In this document: piece after piece, positions 1 to 8,700 of the stretch | How the letters are laid out: every line of letters starts with the position of its first letter | How positions within the stretch are numbered: the stretch's first letter is position 1 | From: Treponema sp. | Lineage (GTDB): Bacteria; Spirochaetota; Spirochaetia; Treponematales; Treponemataceae | NCBI GenBank assembly: GCA_022510905.1 | Contig: JAFLSN010000005.1 | Coordinates: forward strand, 1-64,000 | Reading direction: 5' to 3' | DNA length: 64,000 nt | Made by a program: the position numbers and the translations under genes | Notes under the pieces: model-generated | Database searches by the model: none | What the model saw: only the letters and a program-made list of their open reading frames with translations | What the model was told of the DNA's origin: nothing

Positions 1-107
1 CTGAGCATTGCCTTCGTCACCGGAAAGCCGTCGCCGTCAATGTATGAGATGAAGCAGACGCCCGCCTTGTCTATCATCTTGCCGATTGTCTCTTCCGGAT
101 TGCGCAT
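1..107 (-). CDS. Pyridoxamine 5'-phosphate oxidase-like protein, N-terminal fragment
   Basis: The reverse strand from an ATG at 105-107 reads MRNPEETIGKMIDKAGVCFI and continues with YIDGDGFPVTKAML to the window edge, so only about 35 codons are visible. The pattern (short helix, then a beta strand with a GDGFPVTKAM turn) is the usual start of small split-barrel flavin-binding proteins of the PPOX / general-stress-protein-26 group. An AGGT-type ribosome-binding site (GGAGGTAAAA) sits just upstream. The C-terminal part lies outside the window, so substrate and flavin use cannot be judged. Confidence 0.65.
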   Translation of the reverse strand, partial: MRNPEETIGKMIDKAGVCFISYIDGDGFPVTKAML

Positions 108-132
108 TTTTACCTCCGCGGACTGCCAGCGC

Positions 133-165
133 AAAAAAAATGTGGACGAAAAAATGCGTCCACAT
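133..165 (-). terminator. Intrinsic terminator-like hairpin
   Basis: A perfect 9-bp inverted repeat (140-148 and 157-165, ATGTGGACG/CGTCCACAT) with an 8-nt loop is followed on the minus strand by eight T residues (133-140). It lies between the AAA ATPase gene and the PPOX-like gene, about 25 bp upstream of the latter's start codon. It probably ends the ATPase transcript, but its position would also suit a leader attenuator of the PPOX-like gene. Confidence 0.6.
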
Positions 166-344
166 CGAAAAAGCGATTTAAAAAACAGAACTGCGCCGTA
201 TCGCACGCCGTCATCTCTATCTGTACATTCGCAGCAGTCATTCTGATACGGAACTATATCAAAAAATCAGGCTTTTGTACAGTGCGCGGGCAACCAACAT
301 ACCCCGATGCAATACACAGAAGTTGCACATAAAGGCATAAATTG

Positions 345-2645
345 CTATACCCGAAAGCCAATGCATCTACTGCCATGGTCGGATTTTTCATCCTGGATCC
401 GGCACAGTTCGTTCACGAGGTAGGAGGCATTCAGTTCGCTTTGATTCATAAAACGCACACGTCCTGCAAGCACACCAAAGTCACCGGGAGTGATGGATTC
501 AAGCTTTACAAGGCGAGAAATCATTTGCTCGTCAAATTCAAAACTGCCAAAGTAGCGTTCCATCATGCAACGTATGCCGTCTGCTGAAAGTGGTTTGAAT
601 TCCACAATCATGTGGAACCTTCGATTCATTGCGGAATCCATGATATGCTTTAAATTTGTGGTGCATATTACGATTCCCGAAAACTCTTCCAGCTGTGTCA
701 GAAATTCGTTTACCTGTGTGCGTTCCCAGCTGTGTTCCGCACTGTTCCGATCGGCAAAAAAAGTGTCGGCTTCGTCAAAAAGCAAAATGCTTTTTGTACG
801 CTCGGCTTCTTCAAATGCATGGCGGATATTTTGTTCACTGCCACCAACGTATTTGTCAAGAATATCACTTGCCCGCCGGATGAGAATCTTTTTTCCGAGT
901 TGTTCGGCAATGTACCGTACAAACTCGGTTTTGCCGGTGCCGCTCATTCCGTAGAACAGCATTCGGATTCCGTTTTCGGCATTGCTGTTTTTTTGTGCGA
1001 ATGTCTCTGCATTCTGAATCATCTGCACAATCTGAGTTGGGGCCATGCTAGCATTCAACGCGCGCAGGTCGTAGCTTTTGCTGACAGTTTCTCGTATGCG
1101 GCTTTTTCCGTTTATGAGCACAGCGTTTTCTTTGAGCACGCAGCGCACGTAGTCAACCAGTTCGCCATCGTCCGCACCAAGGCTTTTTATGGTTTTTACA
1201 ACATTGTCCACGGAAGCACCCGTTACGCTGTACGTTTCCATCATATTCAGAATGTGAGAATTGATTTCTTTTGGCAGGCCGAGCGGCTTAAGCTTTGTGT
1301 CGGCTATTGAACGCAGCTGTTCTTTGCTCATCGATTCAAATCGGTATGAATAAGTAAAGCGGCGCAGGGTGCTTTCGTCAATCTGGTCGGTGAAGTTCAC
1401 AATCCAAATCACTTTGTTTTTGTTTTCTTCGAGCATCTTGTTCACCGTGCCTTTTTTTGTGGAAGGCAAATGCAGTCCCAGAAATGACGAATCTCGTGTT
1501 TGCAGAATCGTGTCGGCTTCGTCAACAATCACCACGGCTTCTTTCTGTGCAAAAGAAAGCAGACAGTTCAGCCTGCACAGCACATTGTTTTCGTTGTTCC
1601 GCGAAATTTCCCGTTCGTTCTTGAACAGAAACACTTTTTGCCCGGAAGCAAACGCGAGAGATTTTGCAAATTCAGTTTTGCCGCTGCCCGGTTTTCCATA
1701 CAGAAGAAGTGAGACAGGCTCCGTGCTTTGCAGCATACGTTCCATTATGGTGGGAACACGAGGGTCTACATTGAACGAGTTTAGCGCATATGGTGAAACA
1801 TCAACGTTGTTGAGCAGGTCGGAAAAAAACGGATAGATGCTCTGCGCACTCACACAATCGATAAAATCGTCTTCAATTATTCCGTGTTCATCGATAAAAC
1901 CGAACAGGCGTAACCGGCTATCGGAGCGGACAAGCGCGGAATATGCTGTGTTTGAAATGCCGAGTATGTGCTGGCTTATGGACTGCTGCACATTCTGCGT
2001 AAAATCCTGATAAAGCGCACGCAGTGGATTGCAGGTAAAAATGCGGTACTGCATAATCAGCATGTTCACTTCGGTTTCAGAAAGGTTCACCGCTTTTGAA
2101 ATAAAATCAAGCTGCTTGGTGTTGCTTGCGGCGGCTTTTACGGCGGCTGGTATTTCTTCCATGGGGAACAAATCTTTTAAGGGTGTGCGCCTCAGCAGGA
2201 AATTCGCGGTGATAAGCGAAATAAAATCCAACGAAGATGCATACAGGCAGCGGAACATATTCACCGTAATTTCATCTACGTTTCGCATGTTCGGTATATT
2301 GCGGTCTACAATTTTGTCTTCTTCGTACTTGTATGGAACGCGCGAGTTGTCGAACATGATGGCAGGGCCGTCTGAATCATGTTTTTCTTTGCAGTGAAAT
2401 TTGCCTTCCTTGCAAAAGGTCTGGATGGTCTGTTCCAAAAACGCTGCGACTTTTTCTGTTTGATTAAGCTTTGCGGAAAGTTTTAGAAACAGCTGTGCCA
2501 TCGCGCCAATATTGTCATCATCGTCAACTTCGGATACAAGCACAGAGATGTGGTACAGATATAGCGCAAACACACGGCATTCCGATGCACTGGCAGTGGA
2601 AAGCAAATCGGTCTTGTAACCGCGGCCAAAACGTCTTCTTATCAT
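345..2645 (-). CDS. Tandem AAA-family ATPase (two P-loop modules)
   Basis: A protein of 766 residues with two complete AAA modules. Module 1 has Walker A GKPGSGKTEF near residue 318 and Walker B VVIVDEADTIL near 372. Module 2 has Walker A GMSGTGKTEF near 567, a pore-loop-like KYVGGSEQNI and Walker B ILLFDEADTFF near 620. The first 300 residues are helical with no motif I recognise. Tandem AAA proteins usually form hexamers that unfold or remodel proteins; the client here is unknown. The start is placed at the ATG at 2643-2645 because AGGAAGG lies 6 nt upstream; a further 17 codons are open upstream but have no such site. It has no partner gene in an operon. Confidence 0.85.
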   Translation of the reverse strand: MIRRRFGRGYKTDLLSTASASECRVFALYLYHISVLVSEVDDDDNIGAMAQLFLKLSAKLNQTEKVAAFLEQTIQTFCKEGKFHCKEKHDSDGPAIMFDNSRVPYKYEEDKIVDRNIPNMRNVDEITVNMFRCLYASSLDFISLITANFLLRRTPLKDLFPMEEIPAAVKAAASNTKQLDFISKAVNLSETEVNMLIMQYRIFTCNPLRALYQDFTQNVQQSISQHILGISNTAYSALVRSDSRLRLFGFIDEHGIIEDDFIDCVSAQSIYPFFSDLLNNVDVSPYALNSFNVDPRVPTIMERMLQSTEPVSLLLYGKPGSGKTEFAKSLAFASGQKVFLFKNEREISRNNENNVLCRLNCLLSFAQKEAVVIVDEADTILQTRDSSFLGLHLPSTKKGTVNKMLEENKNKVIWIVNFTDQIDESTLRRFTYSYRFESMSKEQLRSIADTKLKPLGLPKEINSHILNMMETYSVTGASVDNVVKTIKSLGADDGELVDYVRCVLKENAVLINGKSRIRETVSKSYDLRALNASMAPTQIVQMIQNAETFAQKNSNAENGIRMLFYGMSGTGKTEFVRYIAEQLGKKILIRRASDILDKYVGGSEQNIRHAFEEAERTKSILLFDEADTFFADRNSAEHSWERTQVNEFLTQLEEFSGIVICTTNLKHIMDSAMNRRFHMIVEFKPLSADGIRCMMERYFGSFEFDEQMISRLVKLESITPGDFGVLAGRVRFMNQSELNASYLVNELCRIQDEKSDHGSRCIGFRV

Positions 2646-2753
2646 AGCAGCCTTCCTAATCAATTCAAGTGATAATAAATATATACAAACTTGCACGAAC
2701 TATTAAAAAAAATATCGTATTTTATTAAGAAAATATTGCAATTTATATATACA

Positions 2754-2873
2754 TTATACAAGGAATTGATTGACAAATGCTACGGCACAACAATCTACAC
2801 ACCCCAAGGCAAAATCAAGGCTTCGCTCCGTAAAGCTCACGTTGCCCATTTCTATGACTTTCTCATACAACAT
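2754..2873 (-). pseudogene. Small phage-type ORF remnant (39 codons)
   Basis: A short frame starting MLYEKVIEMGNVSFTERSLD and ending in an AT-rich tract. It begins 10 nt inside the end of the preceding degraded frame, with AAGGAG upstream, the spacing expected in a phage-like operon of small genes. It is probably truncated because the sequence changes abruptly to AT-rich non-coding DNA after codon 39. Function unknown. Confidence 0.35.
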
Positions 2874-3096
2874 TGTGTTTCTCCTTCTGCTTTGAGACAT
2901 CAGCCGTCTTTTTGTTTTGCTCGCGGTTCAGTTTTGCCATATCGTAGCGGAGTTCCGCCGCTTGGTCGCATCCGTAGCCCTAGGCAAATAATATGCACTC
3001 GCGCAGCGTTCCGATGAACTTTTTGCCCTTGTATTCAGTTTCATACATCAAAAGTTTTTTATCGCCGTATGAAAGCTCTATCTGCCTTGACATCAT
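2863..3096 (-). pseudogene. Small phage-type ORF interrupted by an in-frame amber codon
   Basis: Reading from the ATG at 3094-3096 gives MMSRQIELSYGDKKLLMYET and so on for 38 codons, then TAG at 2980-2982. The same frame continues with protein-like sequence (GYGCDQAAELRYDMAKLNRE, then Lys-rich) for another 39 codons to TGA at 2863-2865. The reading frame either side of the TAG looks like one protein of about 77 residues. I do not recognise the family. It follows the HTH pseudogene by 3 nt, consistent with a decayed mobile-element operon. Confidence 0.45.
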
Positions 3097-3099
3097 GGG

Positions 3100-3341
3100 C
3101 TACCCGATGCGGTAACGCTTCACGCGCCGCATCTCGCCGTAGCGGTTGTTCACTTGGATGGTTTCGCCGAAGATGTGAACCCCTTTTTCGCGAAGCTCAA
3201 AACCCGCGCGGAAAGCCTTGATTCGCCCAAGTCAGTGAATGCCTGTAGTGTGGTGATTGACCCGAAATCGCTCATGTAGTGGAACACACGCTGTTGTGTC
3301 TTTGACAGTTCGAGCCGATTTGATGTGTCGCTTTTTGTCAT
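3100..3341 (-). pseudogene. Helix-turn-helix protein, frameshifted
   Basis: The ATG at 3339-3341 opens a frame with LSKTQQRVFHYMSDFGSITT then LQAFTDLGESRLSAR, a typical winged-helix DNA-binding start as found in small prophage proteins. After SARV the frame goes off, but shifting by one base restores FELREKGVHIFGETIQVNNR and a basic tail to a stop at 3100-3102. The shift falls in a run of four T residues (3199-3202 on the plus strand); five would restore the frame. A good ribosome-binding site (AAGGAA) precedes the start. A sequencing error in the homopolymer is the alternative to true decay. Confidence 0.7.
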
Positions 3342-3361
3342 GCGTTCCGTTCCTTTTTGCT

Positions 3362-3396
3362 AAAAAAGGGCTTGTCCATCGTACTTGAACAAGCCC
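3362..3396 (-). terminator. Intrinsic terminator
   Basis: An 8-bp perfect stem (GGGCTTGT/ACAAGCCC, 3368-3375 and 3389-3396) with a 13-nt loop is followed on the minus strand by six T residues (3362-3367). It ends the radical SAM transcript and the structured RNA, and lies only about 20 nt before the HTH start codon. Confidence 0.85.
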
Positions 3397-3496
3397 CAGA
3401 AACTAGCCTCGCGGCTAGAACCGACAAGCGGTTTGGAAAGTACACTAATCCAAACAACTCGTTACGGAAACGCGGATTAACATTTGCACTTCCCAA
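3362..3496 (-). ncRNA. Structured RNA, candidate C4-type antisense RNA
   Basis: Minus-strand RNA with nested helices: P1 pairs 3486-3496 with 3433-3443 (11 bp), P2 pairs 3474-3480 with 3445-3451 (7 bp) and P3 is a hairpin 3469-3472/3460-3463 with a 5-nt loop. A separate perfect hairpin lies at 3403-3418, and an intrinsic terminator at 3362-3396 ends it. Two P1 pairs and one P2 pair are G-U on the minus strand but would be A/C mismatches on the plus strand, which fixes the transcribed strand. The P3 region (3464-3473) can pair with the ribosome-binding region (3342-3350) of the HTH gene downstream. C4 antisense RNAs of phages P1 and P7 have this general logic; membership of that family is my inference. 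Confidence 0.55.
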
Positions 3497-3508
3497 GTTG
3501 CTTTAAGA

Positions 3509-5773
3509 TTAGCGCTCATTAACAACATTCCATGGAAGCTGAACGAGTCCTTTTCCCCGCAAAGACTGCACAGCTGGCAGGCAGTCTGCGTGATTCAGCA
3601 TGAATGATTCGAGCAGGGCGGTATCGTGCACGGCAGAACGGAGCTGCCAAATTGCCCTGCACAAATCATGGGCAAACGGCGATGGGAGCGTTGCAGTGTG
3701 CCATTCATTCTGGTATATCCACTGCATGGCGTTTCTGGCGGTAGCAAGTGGTTCTCCGCCAAGCCAATACAGTTTTTTTGAATGCAACGGGGCACCAAAT
3801 GATTTGTCACGCTCCTGTTCGTAGCGTGCAATCGAATGTTCCACGGTATCGGGCATAACTGAAGGACGTGGTGTCTTAAACGAAAACCAGGTGCCAACAG
3901 GTTTTTGCAAATCATTGCCATGCATCCAGGCGTTGAGCGCGGCCGAAAGTCCAATGCTGAATTTCTCAGAATGTGACTCACCTTTAAAATGCAAGCCATT
4001 TTTGGCAAACAGGCCTTCCGCCTTGTTTTCAACCGGGTGCAAATCGGGATGCAGGCCTTGCAGCCATTCAGCATATACTCGGGAATGGCGTGTTAAAACG
4101 AACTTGTGCCAGAATGAGCTGTCTAGCAGTCCTGCTGCATAGAACTGGCGCAGGGTTTCCATGGAATCTACAATGTCCTGGTCATGTTCCTGCCACCATC
4201 CATAAATCATATACGCATGAACCAGAATGCCTGCTTCTTTAAAAGCACAGCACGCGGCAACAATGGTATCGATGTCGGTTCCTTTATGGATTGCCGCAAG
4301 GCCTGCGCCATGTGCAATTTCAATGCCGCCTGATACACCGGTCAGACCGCCACATGCCAAGAAATCGGCGACATCCCGCGTAAAAGTCTTTTCAAAGCGG
4401 ATGTTTCCCCAAAACAAAAGCTGTTGTGTCTGCCGCAGGTTGAACGAGGCAAACTCTGTCAGTGCATGTGGCGGCATCGCTTCATCTACAAAATGAATTC
4501 CACGGAGCCCTTTCTGAATCGCCTGTCCATACAGTCCGGAAAATACAGCCTGAACATCGGTCGGTTTGTAGCCGGCAACATAATCCAGCGTGACATCGCA
4601 GAACGCGCACTGGTGCCAGTAGCAGCCATGGGCCAAATACGCTTTTATCCAAGTGCCGTCTGACCACAGGCGCTGCATGGGGTTTGTGTCGTCCACCACA
4701 CGGAGGTACTGTGAAAAGTCAATGTCCGAGAAATCTGGAACAAGCGATGCTGTCTGTTTATTTTCAAAATGCTCCAGGGCTGCGTCATGCTCCAAAAAAT
4801 CACTTGCTCCATGCTCAGAAAAAATGCGCAGTTTGTACATTGGAGAAAGCATGTCACCGCCATGTGCACGGGAGGAAAGCAGGCCGCTGTTCAGAAGCGC
4901 TTTGTACGAGCCGTAGCCCCGGTCAAAGCTGAGTGCGTCAAAATAAACGGCGCAGTTTTTTTTGTCCAATTCTCTGAGTTCGGTGTTTACAAAACCGCCT
5001 CCCAGCACCACAAAGACCGCACTGCCGTACTTCTGTTTTAAAAACCGCCCGGTATACAATGCAGCTTCAAATGTGCCCGCGAACGGAACTGTTATGCATA
5101 CCAGCGTTTTTTCCATGCCGTCAGAACAGATGCTGTTTTTGGCAAAGATGCGGTCAAGCACTGGTTCATAGAACTGGGTCAAAATCGGCGACTGCAAATG
5201 CTGCTCAAGCTGTTCAAATGTAGTTTCCTGTATGGCAAGTGATTCGGCATAGCGGACAAGCGAGAACTGCCCGTCATATGCAATGCGAATAAAGTCTGCC
5301 AAATCAGCTAGGGCCATGCTCGCCAAAAAACGGACATCATCAATGGAAGGTTCGTGGTCAAGCTCAAAAAGAAAGCGTTCCATGCGGGGGCCACGGGGTG
5401 CGGCTGGCGAAAACAGAAAGGCGTGCGCACATTCGCGGCCACTGGTGGAACCGCCGTCACGGAGCATGGCAAGAATCGGCTCTATCCATTGCACCCATCG
5501 TTCTTTTTCGGAAATGTAGCGCCGTAATGTTTGGGCACCGTCGGTGTTGCCTAAGCAGAAAAGCTGTTCTGCTTTTTGCAACGCGGATTCGCCGCAATGT
5601 TCAAACAGGCGGCCCAGGCCTTGCGCGGAAAACAGCTCATAGCAGAGAGCGAGGCTTGCGTCATGCCAGTGCGTTTTAAGACCTAGGCTTTTAAAGAATG
5701 CTGAAAGGTACGCCCCGGACGGATAGGGAGAGTTCAGCTGTACCAACGGTGGTTGTATGATATGGACGGTCAT
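3509..5773 (-). CDS. B12-binding-type radical SAM protein
   Basis: A 754-residue protein. The N-terminal part (IQPPLVQLNSPYPSGAYLSA) resembles the cobalamin-binding half of B12-dependent radical SAM enzymes; residues about 210-250 carry a GGGFVNTELRE-like Rossmann segment. The [4Fe-4S] motif near residues 384-393 is GCYWHQCAFCD, a C-x4-C-x2-C spacing rather than the canonical C-x3-C-x2-C, followed by a TIM-barrel-like region with HFVDEAMPP. Substrate unknown. AAGGGAA lies 8 nt before the ATG. It starts 21 bp after the giant Ig-repeat gene ends and is probably co-transcribed with it. Confidence 0.8.
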   Translation of the reverse strand: MTVHIIQPPLVQLNSPYPSGAYLSAFFKSLGLKTHWHDASLALCYELFSAQGLGRLFEHCGESALQKAEQLFCLGNTDGAQTLRRYISEKERWVQWIEPILAMLRDGGSTSGRECAHAFLFSPAAPRGPRMERFLFELDHEPSIDDVRFLASMALADLADFIRIAYDGQFSLVRYAESLAIQETTFEQLEQHLQSPILTQFYEPVLDRIFAKNSICSDGMEKTLVCITVPFAGTFEAALYTGRFLKQKYGSAVFVVLGGGFVNTELRELDKKNCAVYFDALSFDRGYGSYKALLNSGLLSSRAHGGDMLSPMYKLRIFSEHGASDFLEHDAALEHFENKQTASLVPDFSDIDFSQYLRVVDDTNPMQRLWSDGTWIKAYLAHGCYWHQCAFCDVTLDYVAGYKPTDVQAVFSGLYGQAIQKGLRGIHFVDEAMPPHALTEFASFNLRQTQQLLFWGNIRFEKTFTRDVADFLACGGLTGVSGGIEIAHGAGLAAIHKGTDIDTIVAACCAFKEAGILVHAYMIYGWWQEHDQDIVDSMETLRQFYAAGLLDSSFWHKFVLTRHSRVYAEWLQGLHPDLHPVENKAEGLFAKNGLHFKGESHSEKFSIGLSAALNAWMHGNDLQKPVGTWFSFKTPRPSVMPDTVEHSIARYEQERDKSFGAPLHSKKLYWLGGEPLATARNAMQWIYQNEWHTATLPSPFAHDLCRAIWQLRSAVHDTALLESFMLNHADCLPAVQSLRGKGLVQLPWNVVNER

Positions 5774-5794
5774 CGTATATTCCCTTGAGTATTT

Positions 5795-8700
5795 TTAAAA
5801 TACGTTCACATGTAGCCCCAATGAGAATGTTGGCACAAACCTGTCGCCCAGGGCGCTGCCAAAATCGGAAGAAACAAACCACATTTGCGGCTCAACATAG
5901 AACGCCCAGGTTCTGAACACTTTCATGCGGTCAAAAGTAATGCGCGGGAATTCAACTTGCAGCAGCAGGGCTGAAAGCACTTGAGGTATGCTGTTGCCCT
6001 CAGCGTCACGAGCTGCTGTTTCCGAGAAATATGAGAAATTGGCTCCCACGGCAAATGTTGCTGAAAGCCAGTCAAAATCACGTCCGAACAGGCGGTGGAA
6101 TGGAATCTGGGCAAACTGCGTGATGATTTTTGCGCCCACCACATTGCCGCCAAAACGGAAGTTGCTCCGTTCCCGCGAAAGCATATCAGAAACAAAGTCA
6201 CGCTGAACCTGTGTAAACTGCCCAAAGTGTCCTTGAATCTTAACCGCGTTATTGAACGCCGTGAGCCCGAGGCCGACATCCCAGAGAGTTGCGCCCCACA
6301 CTGAAGCGTCAAGATACATTCCGTGAACAAAGCCTGGCATTTCGTATGAAGGTTTATTGTTTCCCTTGCTCAATGTAAGCGTTACATCTTGAAGTTCCTC
6401 GTTGTCGCTGGCAAGGCCTGTAAATTCCAGCAGCTGGCTGTAGTGGCCGCCAACGCTTGGTGCAATCAGCCGAACCACCGGGGGTGTTCGATCAACTTGC
6501 ACAAGCATTCGTTCAAGGGCAACTTCTCCGTTCATCATTTCGGCCTTTAAAAGCAAAAAATGGTAGCCAGGCTTCATTTCGTCACTTTCAATCTGATACT
6601 GCCATTTTCCTTTTTTGAATTTTGAAACGGGCGTATATGTGCGTCCGTTGTCAAGACTCAGCTGGACATATTTTATGGTTTTGCTTGCAAGATGTTCACG
6701 CACGGCTCGCGGAGTTTTTTTACTGTTCAGCGCGTCAAGGTCGTCTGCGCTGAGCATGTAACCGGCATCGCCATGGATAACTGGGCGGTTCATGGCAAAA
6801 TCACCATACATGAAATTCTCAACGGTGACCCATGGCCCGTATGCGCTGTACACAAATGTGTGTTCATCGGAAGTGATTTTTTTTCCGCTTTGCGTTGTCG
6901 CCACCACGCGGTAATGGTGCGTTCCTTCTGACAGCTCAAAGTTCTGCCCAGAAACAACGGTTTCTGTTTCGTTATGTGCCGCAATCTGTTTTTGGGAGCG
7001 CTGCATAACATTCATCAACTGGAATTTGAAATAGTCGCTGGAAATAATTTCACTTGCACTGAGCGAAGCCAGCTCTATGCCGTCTATGAGCAATGCGACA
7101 TCGGAAATTTCATCCTCCTCGCTTTGTGCGGTGCCGTAAATATTGAACACGCCTTGCACGTGCGCCCCATTGAGCGGATAGAGCACGCTGACGCTCGATG
7201 GGGGTGTTGCTTTGTCAAGCTGAATATTCCGACTGACACGTGTGACGTTTTCTGCCGCATCCTCAGCTGTAAGCTGAACGTTGTAGAAGCCGTCAGGCAA
7301 TGCGCTGATGTCAAGCACGTGGGAAATAATTTTGAACGGTTCAAGGTTGACATGTGCCAAATCAAGAGGAATTGTGCGGTTTTCGTCAAGGCTGCGGACG
7401 GTTATGTAAAGTTTTGCAAGCTCTATGTTGTCCGCGGCAAGGCCGCTAAAGAACACGTTCCGGGATGTCCTGCTGTCGTCAAGCGGAAGTTCCAGCTGCA
7501 TGACGGGTTTTGTGTTGTCCACACTGAGCAAAGTTGAATGCAGGCTTTCAATGCCGTAGCTGTCCCGCACTTTAAAAAACACAGCATGCGTTCCGTCTTG
7601 AATAACGTGTGTATCAAATGTATATGTCCATTCGGATGTTCCTTCGACATCGTTGTAGCTGGCACCGTTGTCTATAGAAACCTGCACTCTGCTGATTCCG
7701 TTTTTGTCGCTGGCGCTTCCGTGCATGGTAACATAGCCTTTGACGGTTTCTGAAATTGCAGGAAAATCAACGGTCATTTTTGGTTCTTCAAGGCTGATTC
7801 TAAAACGGCGCGTTGCTTCTGGGCCTTTTGTGCCGTGCACATCCTGCGCACACACGTAGACAACATGCTCGTTATCTGTCATTGATTCAAGCTGTACGGG
7901 TATTTCAAAATGGTAGCCAGAAACGGGTGTGCCATCCTCATCAGAGACAGTGAGCCATTCGCCGTTGTCTATGCGATAGAGGAAGTTGCATTTTCCATCA
8001 TCGTCAGACACAAAGCCGGAAACCACAAAATCATTTGTCATTATGGCGTTTTCTTCTGGCATAACAATTTCAATTAAAGGTAAATCCCTTTCAGCATCGA
8101 CTGTAAAATCATATGAATCAAGCGTTGTGGTATTGCCTGCCGCGTCAACAAATAAAAACCGCATGTCATTGCCGATGGGATAAACCTGAGAGCCGACTCG
8201 CATACTGGGTAGCGCAGATGCCATAGAATGCAAAGAATGCTCCTGCCCTTCATCTGAATATAGCTCTGGCGCAAAATGGTCAAAGCTGCTTTTTTGCTGG
8301 CCGTCGGAACTGGCATATGTGATTGTCTGAAGCCGTCCTGCGTCCTGCACAGAAAACACAATCGTGGTTTCTCCGTTTACCACGGCTCCTGCTTCAGGTA
8401 GAATGACAGACACTTTTGGCGCTTCCGTGTCCTTGCACACGATAGCATGGAACAGGCCCGCAGAATCAGCTCCAACGGTGCGAATATCAATTGGAATGGG
8501 ACCGTCAGGCATTGCACTTACATCAATGCTGCCAAGAAATACACCGTCCTGCACAGGCAAGCGAATCCATTCTGAACTGTTTTCGCCGGCGAGGGTATAT
8601 TCAACTGCTGCAATGTTTCTGCCAGAAGTTGTGCCATGCAGTGCAATTTCATTCTGAACCCAGCTCATGTTTATTGGCTGCAAAAGTGTTATCAGCGGCG

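Noticed and set aside
3362..3496. tmRNA, 6S RNA or tRNA identity for the structured RNA
   Set aside because: No tRNA-like acceptor/T-arm, no tag reading frame, and no long hairpin with a central bubble; the layout fits an antisense-type RNA better.
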